Positions 10,906 through 16,158 of a DNA stretch of 16,158 nucleotides are shown piece after piece. A program made the position numbers and the translations under genes. Location of the stretch: assembly GCA_030619735.1 (NCBI GenBank), contig JAUXAV010000016.1, forward strand, positions 1 to 16,158, read 5' to 3'. The DNA comes from Candidatus Aenigmatarchaeota archaeon. GTDB lineage: Archaea > Aenigmatarchaeota > Aenigmatarchaeia > QMZP01 > JAUXAV01. The notes under the pieces were generated by a model. That model made no database searches and was not told where the DNA came from. It saw only the letters and a list, made by a program, of their open reading frames with translations. Within the stretch, counting starts at the first letter, position 1. Every line of letters starts with the position of its first letter.

Positions 10906-12996
10906 ATGGCAGAAAAGACCGGAAAGGGCGGGGCACGAGGTAAGGAAGCTGAAAAAACCAAGCCCAAAATGGCGGAGAAGGTGGTTGAGGGGCTTGAAGG
11001 CCTGGAAGGGATTTCAGAGGCAGAGCTAATCGCCAGGATTAAGGAGTTCCTGAGGAAGAAATACTACAAGAAGCTCCTTAATGCCTCAAGCAAGGAGACT
11101 GCGGTGGTTGTGAAATACGGGGACCTGGACAAGTTTTCGCCTGAGCTGGGGGATATGCTCAGGATTGAGCCCGACAGGTTCCTGTCTGTCGCCTCAAAGG
11201 CCATAGAGACAATAGATTTGCCCAATCCGGTCAAGATGAGGGTTTCCCATTTCCCTGACATGACCCATATAAGGGATTTGAGGGCAAAGCACCTGGGCAA
11301 GTTCATATGCATTGAAGGGATTGTAAGGAGGGCCTCGGAGATAAGGCCCGAGATTATGGAAACGGTCTGGGAGTGCCCTGAATGCGGGGAAAGGATTACC
11401 CAGCTCAGGAAGGGCAGCTTTGTATCCAGGCCCTTTGAATGCGGCAACTGCGGGAACAGGAGGGGCTTCAAGCAGACAGCAAAGAACATGATAGACGCCA
11501 GATGGATAACCCTGGAAGAGCCCTTTGAGCTGGTGGAGGGGGAGAGGCCATCCCAGCTGAACCTGGTTCTGGCAGAGGACCTGACTTCCCCTGACCACAG
11601 GAGAATGACAGAGCCCGGGAGCAGGCTTAAGGCCTCAGGAATATTAAGGGAGATACCCAAGGGCAAGACCTATGATGTAAAACTGGACTTCTTCATGGAC
11701 ACAAACCATATAGAGCCCACAGAAGTGGGCTGGGAAAGGCTGGTGCTGACAAAGAAGGATGAGGAGGAAATCCTGAAAATGTCAAAGGACCCAAATATAT
11801 ACCGGAAGCTTACTGCCTCCCTGGCGCCCTCCCTGTACGGTATGAATGAGATAAAGGAGAGCATAATCCTCCAACTCTTCAGCGGGGTTCCCAGGACCAT
11901 GAGGGATAAGACCACATTCCGCGGCGAAATCCACCTGCTTTTGATAGGAGACCCTGCTTCAGGAAAGACCCAGCTCATGAAGCTTGTCCCGCAGATAGTG
12001 CCCAGGAGCAAGTATGTGTCAGGCAAGGGCACGACGACGGCTGGCCTCACTGCTTCAGTAATAAAGGACGAGCAGTTCATGGGGGGATGGGTTCTGGAGG
12101 CAGGGGCCATGGTCCTGGCGAACAAGGGATTATTATCAGTGGATGAGTTCGAAAAAATGGATCCGAATGACCAGGTGGCAATGCACGAGGCCCTGGAGTC
12201 AGGGACGGTTTCCATTGCCAAGGCCTCCATAGTCGCAACCCTCCCTGCCAAGACCAGTGTTCTGGCCGGGGGGAACCCCAAGTTCAGCAGGTTTGACGAC
12301 TACCAGTCCATAAGCAAGCAGATTACAATAGCAGATACGCTTCTTTCCCGTTTTGACCTGAAGTTCATACTCAGGGATGTCCCTAATGCAGAGCAGGACA
12401 GGAAGGTGGTGGACCATATCCTGAAAACCAGGGAAGGGAACTATGAGCCTGCAATACCCAAGATAGAGCCGGACTTCATAAAGAAGTATGTGTCCTATGC
12501 AAAGCTCAACTGCAAGCCAATCCTTACAAAGGAGTCCGGAAGGGTTTTGAGGAACTTCTATCTCAGGACCAGGAAGAAGGCAGAAGCAGAGGGGGCTCCC
12601 ATACCCATAACCCTGAGGCAGTTCGAGGCCCTGATGAGATTATCAGAGGCATCCGCAAAAATCCAGCTCAGCCCCGAGGTAAGGATGGAGGACGCCAAGA
12701 GGGCAATAAGGCTTATGCAGTATTCACTGAGGCAGCTTGGCATGACAGAGAGCGGGGAAATAGACATTGATAAATCAGAGGGCCTGATATCCTCTTCCGA
12801 GAGGGGAAAGATAAGGATAGTGATGGAGATAATAGCCGAGCTCTCCAAGACGAAGAAGCAGATTGCCAGGGGAGAGATAGAGGAGGAAGCCAGGAAGCAG
12901 GGCATTGAAAAGGACAATGTGGATGAAATCCTGGACAAGCTCAAGACAGACGGCACGCTGTTCGAGCCCAGCCCCGGATATTTGGAGAGGGTTTAG
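10906..12996 (+). CDS. mcm: MCM replicative DNA helicase
   Basis: MCM is the hexameric ATPase that unwinds DNA at the archaeal replication fork. In 696 aa the protein shows a Lys/Glu-rich N-terminal extension (about 1-36), the N-terminal domain with a zinc-binding motif C157-x2-C160 and C179-x2-C182, then the AAA+ core: Walker A GDPASGKT (348-355), Walker B LLSVDE (409-414), sensor 1 asparagine in GGNP (N457) and the arginine finger in LSRFD (R482). Residues about 630-696 form the C-terminal winged helix. All catalytic residues are present, so it should be active. It is preceded by its own TATA box and followed by the purine operon with another, so it is monocistronic. I see no GINS or primase gene next to it in this window. 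Confidence 0.97.
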   Translation: MAEKTGKGGARGKEAEKTKPKMAEKVVEGLEGLEGISEAELIARIKEFLRKKYYKKLLNASSKETAVVVKYGDLDKFSPELGDMLRIEPDRFLSVASKAIETIDLPNPVKMRVSHFPDMTHIRDLRAKHLGKFICIEGIVRRASEIRPEIMETVWECPECGERITQLRKGSFVSRPFECGNCGNRRGFKQTAKNMIDARWITLEEPFELVEGERPSQLNLVLAEDLTSPDHRRMTEPGSRLKASGILREIPKGKTYDVKLDFFMDTNHIEPTEVGWERLVLTKKDEEEILKMSKDPNIYRKLTASLAPSLYGMNEIKESIILQLFSGVPRTMRDKTTFRGEIHLLLIGDPASGKTQLMKLVPQIVPRSKYVSGKGTTTAGLTASVIKDEQFMGGWVLEAGAMVLANKGLLSVDEFEKMDPNDQVAMHEALESGTVSIAKASIVATLPAKTSVLAGGNPKFSRFDDYQSISKQITIADTLLSRFDLKFILRDVPNAEQDRKVVDHILKTREGNYEPAIPKIEPDFIKKYVSYAKLNCKPILTKESGRVLRNFYLRTRKKAEAEGAPIPITLRQFEALMRLSEASAKIQLSPEVRMEDAKRAIRLMQYSLRQLGMTESGEIDIDKSEGLISSSERGKIRIVMEIIAELSKTKKQIARGEIEEEARKQGIEKDNVDEILDKLKTDGTLFEPSPGYLERV

Positions 12997-13023
12997 CTTT
13001 TCTGAAAATTTTCATAACTCCCC

Positions 13024-13032
13024 TATTTAAAA
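13024..13032 (+). promoter_or_regulatory. TATA box for the purine operon
   Basis: TATTTAAAA lies about 55 bp before the ATG at 13083, predicting a start near 13053 and a leader of about 30 nt. A second TATA-like AATATATG (13048-13055) is closer. No clear operator was seen between them and the start codon. Confidence 0.4.
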
Positions 13033-13082
13033 TTTTGTGCCCAAAATAATATATGATTTTTAGGTTGGGGTAGCTGAAGATT

Positions 13083-13589
13083 ATGCCAGTTATTGAGGTA
13101 AGCCCGAAAAGCGGAATCCCTGATGTGAGGGGAGAGGAGATAAAGACATATATAGAAAATATGGGCATTCCTGTTGATTATGTCAGAACAAGGACATTGT
13201 ATTTTTTCTCTGATGAATTAAATCCTGAACAGGCAGATAAATTTGGAAGTGTTTTGCTGGCAAACAGTGTGGTTGAAGACAGCAAATTTCTTGGCGATGC
13301 TCCTGTTTATGAACAGCCGGAAATCCCCAAGGATTTCAGGGGCTCCTGGAAGGTAAGGGTTGGCTATAAAATGAAGCCATTGGTAACGGATATAGGGGGC
13401 GAATCAACAAGGCTTGCGCTCCAGAGAATTTTTGGCATTCAATTGGACCAGGTAAGGAATATTAACGAGTATGAGATAAACGGAGATTTAACAAGGGAGC
13501 AGATAGAGAAAATCTGCAAAGAAGAGAAACTGGCTGACAGCAAGGTCCAGAACTATGTCTGCATCCCTATGGGTGATGAAAATGGATGA
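13083..13589 (+). CDS. purS: Tandem (double) PurS, FGAM synthase subunit
   Basis: PurS is a small protein of about 80 aa that bridges PurL and PurQ in the complex making formylglycinamidine ribonucleotide, the fourth step of purine synthesis. This protein has 168 aa, about twice that length, and reads as two PurS units. Unit 1 (about 1-73) has IEVSPKSGIPDVRGEEIKTYI...MGIPVDYVRT and ends LLANSVVEDSKF. Unit 2 (about 87-165) has WKVRVGYKMKPLVTDIGGEST...LDQVRNINEYEI and ends DSKVQNYVC. The first unit's ending closely follows the family's LANTVIEDY motif. Canonical PurS forms dimers, so a covalent double unit could replace one dimer. The gene overlaps purL by eight bases. Its 5' half is visibly AT-richer than mcm. 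Confidence 0.8.
   Translation: MPVIEVSPKSGIPDVRGEEIKTYIENMGIPVDYVRTRTLYFFSDELNPEQADKFGSVLLANSVVEDSKFLGDAPVYEQPEIPKDFRGSWKVRVGYKMKPLVTDIGGESTRLALQRIFGIQLDQVRNINEYEINGDLTREQIEKICKEEKLADSKVQNYVCIPMGDENG
13572..13577 (+). promoter_or_regulatory. Ribosome-binding site that decides the purL start
   Basis: GGTGAT matches the 3' part of the anti-Shine-Dalgarno complement and ends four bases before ATG 13582. The upstream in-frame ATGs at 13555 and 13576 have no such site, so 13582 is preferred, with translational coupling to purS. Confidence 0.55.
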
Positions 13590-16149
13590 GAAGCTATTAT
13601 TTGAGAATTTCCTTAGCATGGATGAGGGAGACCTGGAGAAGTTCAGCAAATTCCACAACCTTTCCTTCCTTCCGGGCGAAACGCTTGTGGTCCAGAACCA
13701 TCTGAAGAGTCAGCTTCCCCGCTATGGAGCAGAGGGGACAGGGGTTACATCCGAGCTTATTGAACTTTCCCTGGAGGTAACTGGACAGTCCTGGTGCGAG
13801 CACTCTGCACATGGAACTGGAAATGGAAACATCACCTTGATGGACTATTCCAGGCCAAAACTGAGAAAGGTTACATATAAAAACATGCTGAACGACACCA
13901 TAATGGATGCCACAAGAAAATTAAATAAGCCATGGCTTATTATGGCATTCGAGGATGACGCCGGCGTGATTGAATTTGTTACACATAAAGGAAAGAGATA
14001 TGGTTTTGCAGGCAAGTGCGAAACACATAATTATCCATCCGGTGTGGGACCATACGGAGGTTCAGGCACGGGCCTGGGCGGTGTCATAAGGGACCCTTAT
14101 GGTGTTTATGCTGATGTAAGGCTTGCTTCCTTTTTACCTGTCCTGCCTCCTCCGGACACGCCCCTGGAATTTGTCGGAGAGGACAGGAAGCTGCCTTGGA
14201 TTTATATGACTGAAATAAACAGGGGCAACCAGGTTTACGGGAACGATATGGGCATCCCAACCGTCCTGGCAGCATCCGTTTTCAGCAGGGCCAATGTCAA
14301 TAATCCCCTGGTTTTTTGCGGGGCATTCGGGCTCCTTGACCTGGATTACTACGAGCAGACATTAAGAGAGGGCGTCAAGCCCGGTGATATTGTCATGCTT
14401 ATAGGAGGGAGGACAGGAAGGGACGGCATACATGGTGCAACCCTTTCCTCTGTGGGCAGAAAGGCTGATGAAAGTTTAGAAGCACTGGAATCCGGTGTTC
14501 AGATACCGAATCCCATAGAGGAGCAGAGCTGGTCTTATTTCCTGGTTGAGGACCTGTTCAGGAAAAGGATAGTAAAATACTCCCAGGACTTCGGCGGCGG
14601 GGGCCTGTCTTCCTATGCATTTGAAATAGGCAAAAAAACAAACGGGATTGATATTCATATTGACAACATCAGGACAAAGGAAGAGGGCATGACAAATCCT
14701 GAAAAAGTCATATCAGAGTCCCAGGAAAGGCATGGTGTTGTTGTAGACCCTGCTGATGTTGCCTATGTTGTCAATATCTTTGAGAGCCATGGGATAGATG
14801 CCTACCCAATAGGCATTCTAACAGATACAGGAAGGGCCAGGATTTATAACAATGAAACAGACAAGAAAGTCGTAATGGACATGGACCTCAACTTTTTGCA
14901 TGGCGGCAAGCCAAAGGTCAAAAGGACCGTAACATTCCATGTAAAGGACCTGCCCGAACCAAGCATAATCGTCTCTCCCTCTCATGATTTAACAGATGAG
15001 CTTAAGAGGGTCCTTTCTGACTATACGGTCTGCTCAAAGGAAGAGCCCCAGATAAGGATTTTCGACCACCAGGTGCAGGGAAGCACGGTTATCCCCCTAT
15101 TAACGGGTCCGAACTTTGACGGCCCAAATGACGCTATTGTTTACAGGCCCATACCCGATTGCAATGCAGGCTGGGTAATATCCTATGATACTGATGTGAG
15201 AAAGAGCATGAAGCATTTCGGCCTTGCTGTCAGGGCCATAGTAGACAATGCTGTCAGGAAGACCGTGGTTCATGGCGGTAATCCGGATAAGATGACGATT
15301 TTTGACAATTGGTGCATGGCCAACTGCAAGGGCGATGACGAGGATTTGGGAAGGCTTGCCATAGGTTTTGAGGCATTCAGGGATTGCATGAATGAGCTTG
15401 ACCTCCCCTGCGATGTGGGGAAAGACAGCATGAACAACCATTTTGAGGACAAAAAAACAGGAAGGCTTTTCTATATAGCCCCCACCCTCCTTAGCCACTG
15501 CAGGAGCGTGATTCCTGATGTGAGGACTGCTGTCACGAGCTTTTCAAAAAGGCCTGGTAATCTGGTTTATACCCTAGGCGTTACCAAGCCTGAATTGGGG
15601 GGCAGCATACTTTACTGGATACAGGATTCTTCAAGCGAGGAAGAGCCTCCGGCAGGACATGATTATTACCATATCAGCGGCTATGTGGGAAATGAACTCC
15701 CTGTCATAGACCTCAGGCGAGCCGGGAAGAGGTACAGGACTCTGCACAAGGTCATAACAACCGGGATATACCCCAAGGAAAAGATTATCAGAGCAGGTAA
15801 AGCAATAAGCCATGGCGGCATCGGGGTTGCAGCCGCCCAGATGGCATTTGGGGGCTGCCTTGGTATGGAATTGCATCTACCCAACCTGCCTGCTGAAGGC
15901 AATATGGAGGACTGGCAGGCACTCTTCTCAGAAAGCCTTGGCAGGGTATTGGTTGAAATACCGCCAGAGAAAAAGTCAGAGTTTGAAGATAGGATGGGAA
16001 ATATCTATAAATACTCTATGGCCCAGGTTGGTGTGGTAACTGATTCACCTGAACTGACAATCTACGGGAGGAATGACAAAAGGGTTGTGTACGGAAATAT
16101 AGAGGAATTCAGGGAGGCCTGGAAGGCCCCCCTAAGGGGATGGAAATGA
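13582..16149 (+). CDS. purL: Phosphoribosylformylglycinamidine synthase, PurL subunit
   Basis: PurL performs the ATP-dependent amidation of FGAR to FGAM with ammonia from the glutaminase PurQ. From ATG 13582 it has 855 aa, longer than Bacillus-type PurL (about 740) and without the glutaminase domain of the large fused enzymes. Motifs include QSWCEH (69-74), the ATP-site GKCETHNYPSG (144-154) with PYGGSGTGLGGVIRD, a glycine-rich DFGGGGLSSYAFE in the first half, and GKDSM (613-617) in the second half, so both PurM-like halves are present. The sequence resembles the PurSL-type enzymes of some bacteria more than Bacillus PurL. An in-frame extension to ATG 13555 lacks a ribosome-binding site. It overlaps purS, and its stop overlaps the next start. 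Confidence 0.9.
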   Translation: MDEKLLFENFLSMDEGDLEKFSKFHNLSFLPGETLVVQNHLKSQLPRYGAEGTGVTSELIELSLEVTGQSWCEHSAHGTGNGNITLMDYSRPKLRKVTYKNMLNDTIMDATRKLNKPWLIMAFEDDAGVIEFVTHKGKRYGFAGKCETHNYPSGVGPYGGSGTGLGGVIRDPYGVYADVRLASFLPVLPPPDTPLEFVGEDRKLPWIYMTEINRGNQVYGNDMGIPTVLAASVFSRANVNNPLVFCGAFGLLDLDYYEQTLREGVKPGDIVMLIGGRTGRDGIHGATLSSVGRKADESLEALESGVQIPNPIEEQSWSYFLVEDLFRKRIVKYSQDFGGGGLSSYAFEIGKKTNGIDIHIDNIRTKEEGMTNPEKVISESQERHGVVVDPADVAYVVNIFESHGIDAYPIGILTDTGRARIYNNETDKKVVMDMDLNFLHGGKPKVKRTVTFHVKDLPEPSIIVSPSHDLTDELKRVLSDYTVCSKEEPQIRIFDHQVQGSTVIPLLTGPNFDGPNDAIVYRPIPDCNAGWVISYDTDVRKSMKHFGLAVRAIVDNAVRKTVVHGGNPDKMTIFDNWCMANCKGDDEDLGRLAIGFEAFRDCMNELDLPCDVGKDSMNNHFEDKKTGRLFYIAPTLLSHCRSVIPDVRTAVTSFSKRPGNLVYTLGVTKPELGGSILYWIQDSSSEEEPPAGHDYYHISGYVGNELPVIDLRRAGKRYRTLHKVITTGIYPKEKIIRAGKAISHGGIGVAAAQMAFGGCLGMELHLPNLPAEGNMEDWQALFSESLGRVLVEIPPEKKSEFEDRMGNIYKYSMAQVGVVTDSPELTIYGRNDKRVVYGNIEEFREAWKAPLRGWK

Positions 16150-16158
16150 GAAGGTTTA
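16146..16158 (+). CDS. Start of the next gene, probably purQ (cut by window edge)
   Basis: The purL stop TGA overlaps an ATG in the arrangement ATGA at 16146-16149, a typical sign of translational coupling. Only four codons and one further base are visible (M-R-R-F). PurQ, the glutaminase subunit that PurS and PurL need, is the obvious expectation, but the sequence seen cannot show it. Confidence 0.35.

Noticed and set aside
13003..13014. Perfect palindrome TGAAAATTTTCA just after mcm
   Set aside because: Very AT-rich 12-bp palindromes are common by chance here; it has no loop to form a terminator hairpin and no clear regulator nearby.
13571..13590. GTGATGA resembling a C/D-box sRNA box C, and TTGATGA near 6118
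   Set aside because: The first overlaps the purS end and serves as ribosome-binding site for purL; the second lacks the leading purine and sits at the radical SAM start. No matching box D or D'/C' pair was seen at suitable distance.

Overview
The window is archaeal chromosomal DNA. It carries an aEF1A elongation factor, a TATA-binding protein, an MCM replicative helicase, the RNA polymerase subunit Rpo10/N, a COG1964-type radical SAM enzyme (the tetraether-lipid synthase family) and a C-terminal piece of valyl-tRNA synthetase. Many genes have an AT-rich TATA box about 25 bp before the ATG, which implies leaderless mRNAs. Genes inside operons use GGAGG or GGTGAT ribosome-binding sites. The lysine tail of EF1A, the dense packing and the small proteins suggest a DPANN-like archaeon, but that placement is a guess.

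Layout. 1-630: end of valS. 669-1829: orphan 386-aa protein. 1889-1981: possible 30-aa leaderless microprotein. 2069-3355: EF1A. 3446-4511: a tight plus-strand cluster of a 56-aa protein, an 18-residue Cys-Cys/poly-Lys ORF, a desulforedoxin-domain protein and a rubredoxin-first rubrerythrin, which looks like an iron/peroxide defence operon. 4513-4675 (minus): tRNA-Ser(GGA) interrupted by an 82-nt intron in the T loop (59/60). 4776-5435: membrane-anchored lysozyme-like protein. 5432-6066 (minus): winged-helix regulator followed by a 49-aa zinc-binding protein. 6125-7925: tetraether synthase-like radical SAM enzyme, then rpoN, with a shared palindromic promoter between the regulator and the radical SAM gene. 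7962-8831: cation diffusion facilitator. 8837-9580 (minus): YjbQ-family protein and an acidic orphan. 9704-10276: TBP. 10332-10817: membrane protein. 10906-12996: MCM. 13083-16149: double PurS and PurL, with the start of a probable purQ at the window edge.

Most of the window is housekeeping: translation, transcription, replication and purine synthesis. The parts most worth a second look are the T-loop tRNA intron, the small genes of the rubrerythrin operon, the murein-hydrolase-like secreted protein in an archaeon, the regulator/radical SAM divergon, and the tandem PurS that corresponds to a split PurSL. No CRISPR array, insertion sequence or rRNA was seen. No stretch over 300 bases lacks a gene.
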